Of a stretch of DNA of 64,000 bases, positions 44,372 through 55,260 are shown one piece after another. The translations under genes were made by a program, and so were the position numbers. This DNA is from Trichopria drosophilae (lineage: Eukaryota > Arthropoda > Insecta > Hymenoptera > Diapriidae): positions 65,459,501-65,523,500 of the forward strand of contig CM059585.1 of assembly GCA_030407085.1 (NCBI GenBank), given 5' to 3'. Position 1 is the first letter of the stretch. Every line of letters starts with the position of its first letter. Below the pieces are notes generated by a model. It did no database searches. It saw only the letters and a program-made list of their open reading frames with translations, and had not been told where the DNA came from.

Positions 44372-47162
44372 GCGCAAGTTAAATATCCGAAACTACGAAA
44401 GCGTCAGAAGGGCTAAAATTTCCTTTTTACTGTTAGTTTTAGTCATATGTTTTTTACGTATCGTAAGTGACTAAATTGTAAGGATATACATATATTCTGT
44501 ACTTCCAACTTTTATACTTTTTAAACTAGAATAAATTCATGTTCCGTTCAATGACTTCTGTCTAATTTAGACTGGAGTTCGCATAGAAATAAATGCTACA
44601 GCAATCCAATTTTATTTATATAGTAGTCTCGCTTCTGATTCGTCAACTTTTTTCCCTGGATTTGGTTGATTGTTTCTTTTTGCGAATAAATTCGATACCC
44701 ACTAATCAACTTCCACAAGTTCATTAAATTAATTAAATACAATAATATCTTGTTGCCATCAGATTTTTTTCAATCAACCATTGCTTTATTTGAGGGAATG
44801 GTGTTCCTCTTCAAATTTAATAATAGTAATGTTCGATCTATGATCGTAAAGTGGAATCTTACGTCCTGAGTATACATTGGGCCGAGGATCGATGAAGCGA
44901 GTCTGATGCGATACGCGTAGCGAATGAGCTTGCAGTGATTGGCAAAATCGGTCCGAGATTGCATATTCGCTTAGAGACCATCAAATTCTAGGTTAGAGAC
45001 TCAAAATAGTCTCAAAAGTGCATACTTTATGGACAGCGCCGAAGAAATAGAATATTTGTAAATCAATAGTCAGAAGAAGCGTGAGATACCGCAACTTAAG
45101 TTGTTTTTTGTCACACCATACTTGAAGGTCGTAGTATTAGTATATCTTTTACTGTGCAAATAAAATTAAAGGTAACAAATAAAAGTCAAGCGTTTCAAAG
45201 GAATACTTCCTCAATAGCCATTAAACGTTTATTTCGTTTGAAACATTATCCTTCCACATGACACTGTTTATAGCATTTTTGAAAATTTGTCCCCATTCTA
45301 TTATGATTGTACTATATTCGATAAAATTAAGTTTTACATACCAGCATAATGAACAAATTAGTTGATACGAGAAAAAAGTTGGTTTGTGCTACAAAATAAG
45401 ACGTAGCCAGTATTGGATACTGGCGTACAATTTTATACTCTCAATGTTTTGAGTACTTTATACACATTATTTTTTCATTTTTGATTACATCGCCTACATT
45501 AAAACGCCATTTATTTAGTTGCAACGTATTGAAACAATCAATGAAATGAATTAAAATCTAATTGCATTTTACCGATAAGGAAAACGTCGCTTCGACGCTT
45601 AACGTCAAATGCTTTAATGTTTCGATCACACAGCCGTTTAATGTATATCCGAAATTGTAGGTAAGCATATAGCCGGTAAAAGAGAAGCATTGTTGCCTCT
45701 ATCCTGAATGCCTACATTTTACATGTACTCAATACATTTTATTATTTTAAAATGTGACATTACGTGCATAAGTAGTTGATATTTTATATCATTATTTTTA
45801 TTCATATTCTGTAAATTTTTCATTTGAAAATTCTAAAAGTACGAAAATTTGAAATTCGAAGTAACATAAGTAAAAAAATGCGTATAATCTATGGTTCTGG
45901 CCGGAGTAGTATTACCCGCGTTCATTGCACTAATCTTTCAAATGTGTAATGTTATAAAACTTAATTCTAATGTTGTTTTGTCAATGTTAGTTAATTTTGT
46001 ATAGTTTAAAATACGTAAATTGAATATTAATGTGGCCTAAATCGCGATTTATTACAACTTGGAATAAAAGTTTTGTTCATATTTCAATGCTAATCGCTCA
46101 CTTTATTTCAATCCCGTTTTCATCAATTTCGTTTTAAATTAATATTATTTTGAAATTAATTATTATCACATATTTGTGGTGTATGGAAATTTCGCTCCGG
46201 TTTTTGACGAACTACCACCTGATATAAGGGGCTATATAGGTTGCAGCGAAAACAATAAACAGATCACGCATCGTCAGGAGTCTGAAAACCTGCGCTTTGA
46301 AATCTGAGTTTGCGATATGACAACATTGCAAAACTTGGCGTCTCGACTATGATAAATAGATTCGACCTATGCTGGTTAAGACACCAGACTTTGAACGCCG
46401 ATTATAACCCAAGATTGCGTCGTCAAAGGTGAATGTTATGAATAAAACTCATTAGAACTTTTTGTTTCAAACTTTCATACCCTACATTGTTTCCTTGATT
46501 TAATTTTGTAAACCTCATACTACTAGGTGGAAAATTATTTTCAAAATGGCGGCTGGAATTCTTCGCACGTCAAATTTTTGTCATTATATTCGTAATCAGG
46601 GTCTAAAAATGCATTAAAATAACCTTTTTTGGTCAAATTCTTGACAAAATTAAAATTCTTTTCAATTGTTTTATTTTTCAATAAAAGTTCTTAATTTTAT
46701 GAAAGAAGCCGAACATAGTGTCATTTAAACGCAATAATTAAACAAATAGATATCGCAGATCATGATATCACGGACGCCATTTTGAAAATTTTCTTAAATT
46801 ATTTTACCAGGGTATTCTCAACTATGCCTATCAAATATTACGTTTTCATCGAATTGCACATCAACCACAACTTTGATATTGTTGAGATGGAATGACCCAT
46901 ATGAACTGATTTTTAATAATATTCACCTTATTTTAGGCCTCTAATGGGTTAATAATCCTATATTTCTATAAATACACACGTATGAGATAACAACAAAGTG
47001 GACCCTTAAAGTTTAAAAGAAAAACTTCGTGTGATGATATCGTCCTGCCTTTGTCTGACTCTAGCATTCGAGGTAAAATATTATTAGCATCTAATTAAAT
47101 TTTAACACGAAATGAAAATGTTGCGCAGAAATAAGCGACATTAAAAAAAATCTCTCAACATA
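44372..47162. other. Intergenic sequence, no gene seen
   Basis: AT-rich. A minus-strand frame at 44770-44964 has no recognisable similarity. If the exons at 48.1-48.5 kb continue downstream, further exons would lie in this direction, but none could be fixed by eye. Confidence 0.4.
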
Positions 47163-47164
47163 TA

Positions 47165-47933
47165 CACTACCGGCCAAAAGTTCGTGACCACTCTGAATTT
47201 TTTAAATCATCAAATAATGCGTTCTATCTCTGAATCGTTAATGATAATGATAAAACTCATAGATGTCTTTTAAAGTACACAAATAAAGCTTTCAATTGGT
47301 GCATTTAGTTTTACTTCAGAGGTTATAGTTTCGTAGTTGTAAAATTTTAAAAATGTTAAAATTTGCATTTTTTTTCTTCCGAATTTTAACACTGACAAAA
47401 AGTCTAAAAAATGTATCTGCATATAGTCAATTTTTGTCTATATACTACAATTCAAGGGCTTTAAAATGGCTCTTGTGGAAAGTCGATACGATTTTTGGTT
47501 CCTGAGTTATGATTTTTTGAAAATTGCCAGATTACCTCATTTTGTCAGAATTCTTAAAGGCAAAAAGTTGATAACTCAAAAAAATAGTAACTCTGACAAA
47601 AAAAATCGTATGTTCTTTTTACAAGAGCTATGTCAAAGCTCTTGATTTGTAGTATTTAGTCAAAAATTGGAAATATACAGAAAAATTTATTAGACTTTTT
47701 GTTAGTGTTAAAAATCGAAAGAAAAAAATGGCAAATTTTAACATTTTTAAAATTTGACAACTGCGAAACTATAACGTTTGAATTAAAACTAAATGCACCA
47801 ATTGAAAGCTTTGTTTGTGTACTTTAAAAGACTATGTATGAGTTTTATCATTGTCGTTAAGGATTCGGAGATAGAACGCATTATTTGATGAGTTAAAAAA
47901 TTCATAGCGTTCACGAACTTTTGGCCGGTAGTG
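47165..47933. mobile_element. 769-bp Tc1/mariner-like palindromic MITE
   Basis: Left end CACTACCGGCCAAAAGTTCG and right end CGAACTTTTGGCCGGTAGTG are reverse complements, flanked by TA on both sides (47163-47164, 47934-47935). The arms extend through most of the element (for example GTTCTATCTCTGAATCGTTA at 47220 and its mirror at 47868-47880). CACTACCGGCCAAAAG termini are typical of Tc1-like elements. No transposase frame. Confidence 0.88.
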
Positions 47934-48072
47934 TATAGCATCAGCATAGGAAACCAAGCACAGGCTAAAGCATGTTAGCGTATCATCATCTACATACTAA
48001 CTATTAAAAATAAATATTGTTACTAAAAATGAAAATTTAATTACAATTTATTAATTAAACGCAGCAACTTAC

Positions 48073-48241
48073 TTTAATGGATCTTCGTGAGGACTTTGCA
48101 TGCTTTCATCGTCACTATCATCAAGGAAAGAACTTCTAATTGTGTTAGTTGTAACAAGTGGATCAACATCGCTGTCTGATGAACTTGCATAATCCAATAT
48201 GTCGCTTATACCTGCGGTTACTCTTGCCACACTTATTTCAG
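48073..48241 (-). CDS. Exon of an unidentified gene (downstream of the two)
   Basis: On the minus strand a 3' splice site (ATTATAG at 48248-48242) opens a 169-bp exon that ends at a strong 5' splice site, AAA|GTAAGT (donor at 48072-48067). Entering in the phase left by the upstream exon, it reads without a stop: TEISVARVTAGISDILDYA, then a Ser/Asp-rich stretch SSSDSDVDPLVTTNT, and SFLDDSDDESMQSPHEDPLK. It is acidic and probably disordered. No domain recognised. If the donor is not used, the frame ends at the TAA that overlaps it. Downstream exons were not found. Confidence 0.55.
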
Positions 48242-48314
48242 CTATAATACGATTTTAATTACTATAATATAAACCCAGTGCCCAATATTGAAAGTAATTA
48301 CATTTAAGACTTAC

Positions 48315-48496
48315 TGAAAGGGTCTAATGAATTTATTCTTGTTTCTTCATCTTCGGTATCTTCAGTACTTGAATCGGTTGGTTTAACATAATGACTTAAT
48401 TTAAGTAGCAGTGCTTCAGGACTGCCAGGTAACGAATGACGGGATGACGACTTAAAACGAGCAAGTTGGGCTTTTTTCATATGTTCCTCACAATAC
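48315..48496 (-). CDS. Exon of an unidentified gene (upstream of the two)
   Basis: On the minus strand, TTATTTTAG|G precedes and A|GTAAGT follows a 182-bp stretch that is open throughout: RYCEEHMKKAQLARFKSSSR, then SLPGSPEALLLKLSHYVKP, then an acidic end STEDTEDEETRINSLDPFS. It ends in phase 1 and joins the next exon with a matching phase and no stop, across a 73-bp intron, which is a normal size for insects. The consistent splice sites and phase are the evidence for a real gene. Function unknown; the mixed basic-acidic composition could suit a nuclear or linker region. Upstream exons are not identified. Confidence 0.6.
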
Positions 48497-48499
48497 CTA

Positions 48500-49056
48500 A
48501 AATAAGAAATAATTACATAACATTTTGCCATTGTGGAATAAAAGAAACGTCTAAGGTAGTCTAATTCTAACAAATATTCAATTAGATATCATAAAACGAC
48601 ATTAATATGTATCTTTACACTTTGCAACAGTATAATTATTGTATTTTCCAACTGTGCAATCCATGTTACGATGCCATCTGCCACCAGAAGCAAGAATGGG
48701 GACAACTAAAGGGAGAAGTAGTATGGTAGAATCACTAATATTTCGATTGCTCAAGTTTTAACGCGGTGGTTTCGTCACTATTAATTAGGGGTTACTCCAA
48801 AGAAGTGATTTTATACTACTCGTAGGCTGTTATCCACCGGCGGCGTATCAAGAGTTGTAAAAGTTTATGTTTAACAATGTACCAATACAAATAGATACCG
48901 GGAAAAAGGTGTATATTGCAGCTAGTTGAATTTAAGATAGATGGTCATAATTTATATAATATTATTAAGTATATTTAGTAGTTTAGATATGTTTGGAATA
49001 AGTGTCAATTTAAAAAGCGGCGAGATGCTCGTGTAGGCTAAGGCGTCAGCCTTAAG
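48500..49056. other. Intergenic or intronic sequence, no exon fixed
   Basis: Probably upstream intron of the two-exon gene. A minus-strand frame reading SGGRWHRNMDCTVGKY at about 48610-48690 was considered but lacks splice sites. Confidence 0.35.
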
Positions 49057-49058
49057 GA

Positions 49059-49440
49059 GTGTGCAGACTGTTAACGAATCGCGAAAGCGGTAAGCGAAAT
49101 GTACAAAAATTTTAAAATAATAAAAGTCGATATTTCGATATTGCTGTTTAAAAAGACTTATATTTACTTGTTTTTTCCGGTTTTTATATATAGTCTTGTC
49201 ATTCTCACGATTTACTTCCTAATTTTTATGTTTCGCTTACCAGGGCTAACCTCGAAATGCAACAAGCGAATTACGATTAACGGTAAGCGAATCGTACATA
49301 ATGGCAAATTAAGCGAGCAGAATTAAATAATATAAAAATCTATACATGTGTGAAAAAAAATATAGATAAATACATTTTTATTATTGTAAACTTGTGGTAT
49401 ATTTCGCTTGCCGCTTTTCGCGATTCGCTGTCAGTGTGCA
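49059..49440. repeat. 380-bp inverted-repeat (MITE-like) unit
   Basis: GTGTGCAGACTG...GAATCGCGAAAGCGGTAAGC at 49059-49100 and, in reverse complement, GAATCGCGAAAAGCGGCAAG with GTGCACACTGACAG at 49400-49440. A GGTAAGCGAATCG word recurs inside (about 49280). No ORF. The right end directly abuts SINE family B. Confidence 0.6.
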
Positions 49441-49870
49441 CGTGCCCCTAGTTTGCACGAACTGAACGTCGCGAAGGTTTCGAGTTCGAATCTCCGTCCG
49501 TGCAATTTTCTCTGCATACGTTCAGTGTGGAATAACCAGGGAACCTTGTTGGGCGAAGGTACGAATTTGGAACAGCTGCCAAGTCCGTTCGGCAGTTATA
49601 GGTACCGGCAGCGTCTTTTCCGAGGTCGGTACGTCGTGGGTCTTATCTCGGATAAAGATGGAATGATCCCTGCGTCGTCACAGACCACCGCATCTGCTGG
49701 TGGTGCCGATATTGGGGTAGGGGGGACTGGCCTTGGGTGGGTGTTGATTGTCTGCCTAGTTAAGTCTTGTACCATTACTGTCATCGTCCTGCACCTTTCA
49801 CCCGAGAGCCGACACGAAAATAGACAAATCGTCATTAACGCGGGGAAAAATGACCTGTCTTTTGTAAAAG
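49440..49870 (+). mobile_element. SINE-like repeat family B, copy 2
   Basis: Homologue of 15175-15610. B-box-like GAGTTCGAATCTCCGTCC at about 49482, then GTGCAATTTTCTCTGCAT, GGAACCTTGTTGGGCGAAGG and a 3' end CGTCATTAACGCGGGG. Moderately diverged from copy 1. The plus-strand frame across it is not considered coding. Confidence 0.5.
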
Positions 49871-49879
49871 TAAGTTATT

Positions 49880-50206
49880 TTTTTTATTTATTATTTTAAC
49901 GGGCAGAATTGCCCTTGTTCATAGTTTTTGTATATAATGAATCGTAAAATTTGCGAAAACATCAGGTCGACTTCCTAGATGGCGCCATACTCCTCATTTG
50001 TGTATGAAATGTAGGAACTGCAGAAACCTACACGAAGTACAGCAGCGGTTATGAGTCGATAAACAGTATTTTCGAAACGTAAATAAACAACGTGGCACGT
50101 CTTACCAACAGCGAGCTGCTGCTTGAAAGACGAAAATGTTCACCGGGCGGGGACCGAACTCACGACCTACCTCTTGCGAGTGCGATACCGCCTGAGCCAC
50201 GAAGAC
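49880..50206 (-). mobile_element. tRNA-Arg-derived SINE, copy 3
   Basis: Minus-strand copy: CTTCGTGGCTCAGGCGG head ending at about 50206, body with GTAGGTTTCTGCAGTTCC and ATGGCGCCATCTAGG, and a degenerate hairpin tail (GGGCAATTCTGCCC) followed by GTTAAAATAATAAATAAA. The anticodon arm is altered (CACTCGCAAGAG). More diverged than copies 1 and 2. Confidence 0.8.
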
Positions 50207-50281
50207 GATTAATATTGATAAATTTAATAGATCGTGAATAAAGTCAATAGTATGATCGTGAAAAAAATCCCTTACGCTCAA

Positions 50282-51705
50282 TCAGCGATGTCAGTTCCAT
50301 ACATTATGCCTTCGGTTTCTTCGTAGAACTCGTTTCGTGCAGATTTCATCTTCATCAACTCAGTTCTGGATTCTTTGAAGCGTCCAGACTACGATGGTTA
50401 GAAGTTATGATGCCATCTCGACCGCGATGCTGCGCGATTACCACTGTTTTTCTGCCGATAGTGATTCCCATAATCACCATGATTTTTAATAAAGGCTAAG
50501 AGCCCTCATTAAATGTGCAGGCAGCACAGTAGGCTGCAATTTCGACTATTTTTTTACCGGCGAATATACGTTTATGGCTAAGTGCCAGACAAAGACGTTG
50601 TAGCTTGCGTTCGAATTTTGAGCGATGTCTCCAACGCAGCGTTCCACTAAATCGTCTGTCGTTAGATCTTCGTAGACTTTTTTCAGCAGAGGTTTCAGGA
50701 CATCATCCAACGCGGGGGGTGGGGTGGGGAAGAGGGGGGGGGGGGGGGTGTGAATGTATTCAACTCTTCATTGGCTTCCACGACACGATACGCACACCAG
50801 GAATCGGCTCCTTCAGGACAATTTTCGTGATTAGGTTCGTCGTCAATCGCAAATTTGTGGAAAAACGTTGCCCATACACATTTTTTCATGTTCTCCACAG
50901 AATCCTAATTTCTTCGCGCTGCCAATTCATAATATGTTGATAATTGTTGCATGACTTTATTGGTAAATTCAGCAGTTTTTACTTTTGGATTTTCAATTTT
51001 CTTCTTGTCCACAGATTTTTTTCGATATTTTAGTATTTTCTTTAGTATTTTGCTGTTCCAAAATTTTCCTCGTCTTCTTCGATCGTGTGATTTCAGTTTT
51101 TATATTTTTAGCTCGTTTTTACGTGCGCTTTTTTACGTGAAAAATTTTTTACTTCCTTACAATTACATCAACGCTATAGTGTTGTATATCTTTCAGCTGT
51201 TTAAAAGTTTTCGTGTCGCCATCGCCTCCGTACTATTTATAATAAATATCCTGTAAGCTTATAGATAGTTTAAAAATTGCAACAATAGCATTGATTTTGA
51301 TCAATCCAGCAATTTTTTCTTGATAATTCTCGTACCAAAAGTCGTACTCGATACTGTCTTTATTGATCTTATTCCAGTTCAAACATGCTGCGCATACACT
51401 TGATTTCACACAAACATCAAGAATTTTCCCTGTATATTTTCTAATTCTACTCGCCAATCCAATAAGGGAAGAAAAGCCTCGTCAAACCCAAGAGCCAACG
51501 CCAAGAGCCATCGAAACTGTAACGCGATTTTTTATGTTACCAGCACTTTCATTTTTTTCTTTTTCTTCTTCAGCTGCTTTTTGAAAGACTAAATTTCCAA
51601 CAGCCGCTACAGCTATATAAATGTGATTTATTAAATCATAATAAGTGCTGATAGTGAATCCATGGCTTATATCCATAAGTCCACAAAAATTACATAATGC
51701 ATTTT
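50282..51705 (-). pseudogene. Mutator-like (MULE) transposase relic
   Basis: Reading the minus strand from about 51705 downward gives, in order: NALCNFCGLMDISHGF; VFQKAAEEEKEKNESAG; a segment VTVSMALGVGSWV then a stop and RGFSSLIGLASRI; KYTGKILDVCVKSSVCAACL; NWNKINKDSIEYDFWYENYQ; MENMKKCVWATFFHKFAIDD; HENCPEGADSWCAYRVV; LKPLLKKVYEDLTTDDLVER; AQNSNASYNVFVW; IVEIAAYCAACTFNEGS; RNEFYEETEGIMYGTDIAD. This order and wording match the invertebrate protein family annotated as Mutator-like transposase domain, as I recall it. It spans much of that domain but has stops, several frame changes and a C/G-run (50715-50750). Termini of the element were not found. Confidence 0.75.
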
Positions 51706-51889
51706 TAATTCTTAGTATCGACCAGTTTCAGTATAATTATAAATACTATCGGTTAGAGTGTTGGTTATGTTCTGATCTTAATAAAACTGTGACGAAATAT
51801 CGCCAATGTACCGCCTGACAAACGGTTATAATTAAATTTTTCCTTTTAAGAAAACGCTCTCGTGACTCCAGTTTCGTGGCTGTTTTTTT

Positions 51890-52245
51890 TTAATTGGGGG
51901 TCCTGTGCCTCGATTTTTTTTCCATCTTCTGTATACGATTTAAGAAGTCCTCCTTGATATTAGAGATTGCGCTCTTCACCTCCGCGATTTCTCATGCGCA
52001 TTCGTCAATCCCGGGTTGCAGTGAGGACGTGATGTTTATAGACGCATTTTTTATTGAGTCCGTTATCGCCGCTAAGAGCGATTTTTGCAGCAAATCGAGG
52101 CTGGCCTGTATTACGGGTGAAGTCGCCATAGTTGGTAAGGAATCAGCTAAAGGATCTGCTGAAGGAAGTGAAAATTTACGGCGTCTAGAGGCCGTGGACG
52201 GGCTCGATTCGTCCGTGGCACAATTAATTTCGCAATGACCTCGTG
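51890..52245 (-). pseudogene. Possible coiled-coil ORF relic of a mobile element
   Basis: The minus strand reads about 115 codons with one internal stop: EINCATDESSPSTASRRRKF near the start, then VIQASLDLLQKSLLAAITDS and EIAEVKSAISNIKEDFLNRI. The heptad-like pattern suggests a coiled coil, as in the first ORF of some retrotransposons. It lies just upstream of the Mutator-like relic on the same strand, but I cannot say they belong together. Family not recognised. Confidence 0.3.
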
Positions 52246-53748
52246 AATGTCGTATCCCAACTCCTCAAACAACGAAAAATTCCAAATTCGCAAACTGTCC
52301 TGCAAAATGAAGTGGACTGATGATTGGATCTCTTTTGCTTTTCAAACATGTCACGTTACAGACACGTGTCGTCACCACAGGAACAATTAAACATTAAACA
52401 CGTTGCAATGTAACCATCACTCCAGCGGTTAGTGGGTTGATAAAAACCATAAAATAATCTACATTGATGACTCGGATACACACTGGCTCATCATATAATC
52501 AAGTACTGCTCCACAAATATATATATATATGTATATCAGATTTTTTCTCTCCAATATTTACTCCAATTAGAGTTGCTCAGTTTTCACTGTCACTAGATTC
52601 TCTTTTGGACCTATAAAATCAGAATAAAAGTTAACATGCTACGTAATTTGAAGGAATTTAAGTAAACAAACTCCGGAGCGACTTTAAATAAAAAGCGAAA
52701 TATTTAATAAAATGCATTGAAACGATTTCCTGGATACATTTGAAATGAAGCGGGTTCTTTTTAATTTTGTAATTTTATGATAACATGAGGCAAATTTTGT
52801 TATTTCTTTTATAATTCCAAAATAATCCACACGATTTATTTACACGATAATTGCTATTCACAGTATTCTGTAGTAGCTGGGAATGAATGTAGCAACATAT
52901 TTCAAAAATAAATATGACGGTTCGAATATGCCGTCACAAATGATATATTAGCAAGGTACACTTTCATGATTTTTCTCGAGTACTGTCAACTTTAAGAAAA
53001 ATTACAAAAGTGCATTTTAAAAATCGACCCAGACAACTATTTTCGTAATTTTATAAGCTTAAAAATTCAATTTGATTTTTTTAAATCGGTTGAAAATTGT
53101 AACTTGTAATGGGGAATGAACAACTGAAGTCATGTTATCATTGCGCTGCAATCCGAGGCAAGAGTTCTCCGAAGAACCTCCCTACCCTCAGAATCTGCCG
53201 TAGCAGCGTTGATCTCCTCGCTCACCACTTTGGATCAAGGGATCAGCTGTCGGACTCGCGCTTGCTCTCCAACTGTTCCTTTCAACACCGTGTCGAACCG
53301 CCCCCACCTCAACAAGGTCGATACTGGTCCTAGTTTCCCGAATAAATCGGACTTTCACGCCGGGATCTTCCGGGTTTACTTATGATGTTGAAGTTTGGAA
53401 CGTTGGAGTTCAACGAAAAAAATCTGTTTTTTTTGTAGAATTAATTTTTGTCAACCCTCATCATATATGAACCGTTTCCAATTCAATTTACAATGAATAA
53501 TATATAAAATTACTTCATATTATAAAGTCTTCTTGAATTCGTCATAGATTACTGACATTTTGTATATGGGGCAAAATTTCTCAAGTGTACCAGGTCAAAA
53601 AATCAAAGTTCTCCAATTTGACCCAAAGTCGGTAAATTTGTAGTTCTATATGGCAGTAGTTCACATATCAAAAATTATTTCGATTCGTCAAATAGTGACC
53701 GAGTTAGGGGAGGTGACATTTTTTGGCCTTTCACGAGTGTGAATGTTT
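52246..53748. other. Intergenic sequence, no gene seen
   Basis: AT-rich apart from 53100-53340, where a plus-strand frame of 74 codons (53109-53333) lacks recognisable similarity. It ends at the 9-bp target duplication of the foldback element. Confidence 0.4.
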
Positions 53749-53757
53749 TCAATCGGT

Positions 53758-54430
53758 AGCTTTGTGAACCTGGCACCCGACTTTTCGAAATTCAAAATGT
53801 AAAACGCTATTTCGATAGAATTATGAATGTAGTTGAATGTAGTAGAACGAATTTCGTTTGTAGTTGCAGAAAGAAAAAGTTACAGGGGGTCCAAAAAAGC
53901 CCAGCACCCCAGTTTAAAAAATTTTTTGTTTTACATTTTTTTCCGACAGAAAATCGTTTGTAGTTGATTGTAGTGAAGGAATTTCCGGTTGTAGTAGACA
54001 GGAAACCGTTTTAAGATAAAAAAAATTTTTTTTTTATTTTTAATTTTTTTTTTTATATTTTAATTTTTGTAATTGTTAATTTATGTAAATGTATATTTAT
54101 AGTCTGCATTGGCAAAATCCCACTACTCACAGACAAAGTTGATACGAAAGTGTTGCCGCCCCCTGACCCTCCGCGCCAAACAGCCTCCGATTAAGAGTAA
54201 CCAAAACAACCATAAATATTAATTTCGTGCCCAATTGCTCTCAAAAGCAGTTTATTGCAAATTAATATATTCATAACAATTCATCGTTTTTTTTTTTGCA
54301 ACCGCGGCAACTATAAACAACAACAAACGTTTATTCAACATGTAATATGAATTACAAATCATGTCCTGGCGTTTAAATCGTTAGTAGTCATATTTTGAGC
54401 AACTGCAAACAAATACAAACCTTCATTTCG
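53758..54430 (+). repeat. Left terminal inverted repeat, unique part
   Basis: Mirror of 60700-61382. It includes a T-rich stretch at 54020-54060, a GC-rich island (GTTGCCGCCCCCTGACCC at about 54155), and a poly(T) at 54288. It has about 45 bp (at about 53815-53860) absent from the right arm, bounded by ATTTCG words, consistent with a slippage deletion on the right. Confidence 0.85.
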
Positions 54431-55260
54431 TGTCTAGTGTCAATAAAATAAAATATACCACAGTTTAAATCGCGACTAATTTTTTAAGTAACTACAAACC
54501 TTCGTTTCCTCTATAGTGTTACTAAATGCAAAGTCCTATGGTCTAAATCGTTTGTAGTAATTTTTTAAGCTACTACAAACGTCCCTTTTATCTCTACTGT
54601 TAATAAAATATAATATCCTACAGTTTAAATCGTTTGTAGTAATTTTTTAAGCTACTACAAACGTCCGTTCCAACTCTAGTGTTAATAAAATGCAGTGTCC
54701 TATGGTTTAAATCGTTTGTAGTAATTTATTAAGCAACTACAAACAACTACAAACATTTATTTCGTCGGTATTGTTAATAAAAGACAATATCCTATGGTTT
54801 AAATCGTTTGTAGTAATTTTTTAAGCTACTACAAACGCCCGTTTCACCTCTAGTGTTAATAAAATGCAGTATCCTGTGGTTTCAATCGTTTGTAGTAATT
54901 TTTTAAGCTACTACAAACGTCCGTTTCACCTCTAGTGTTAATAAAATGCAGTATCCTATGGTTACAATCGTTTGTAGTAATTTCTAAAGCTACTACAAAC
55001 TACTACAAACGTTTATTTCGTCTCTACTATTAATAAAATACAATATCCTATGGTTTAAATCGTTTGTAGTAATTTTTTAAGCTACTACAAACGTCCGTTT
55101 CATCTCTAGTGTTAATAAAATGCAGTGTCCTATGGTTTAAATCGTTTGTAGTAATTTTTTAAGCTACTACAAACGTCCGTTTCAGCTCTAGTGTTAATAA
55201 AATGCAGTATCCTATGGTTTAAATCGTTTGTAGTAATTTATTAAGCAACTACAAACAACT
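54430..55260 (+). repeat. Left satellite array, about 11 monomers of about 82-92 bp
   Basis: Monomers carry TCCTATGGTTTAAATCG followed by TTTGTAGTAATTTTTTAAGC and TACTACAAACG. Each has a hairpin core (CGTTTGTAGTA / TACTACAAACG around an A/T loop). Orientation is opposite to the array that follows. Confidence 0.9.

Noticed and set aside
48304..48573. Single 89-codon minus-strand ORF starting at 48573
   Set aside because: The amino-terminal part lies upstream of a good splice acceptor and is intronic; the spliced exon model explains the sequence better.
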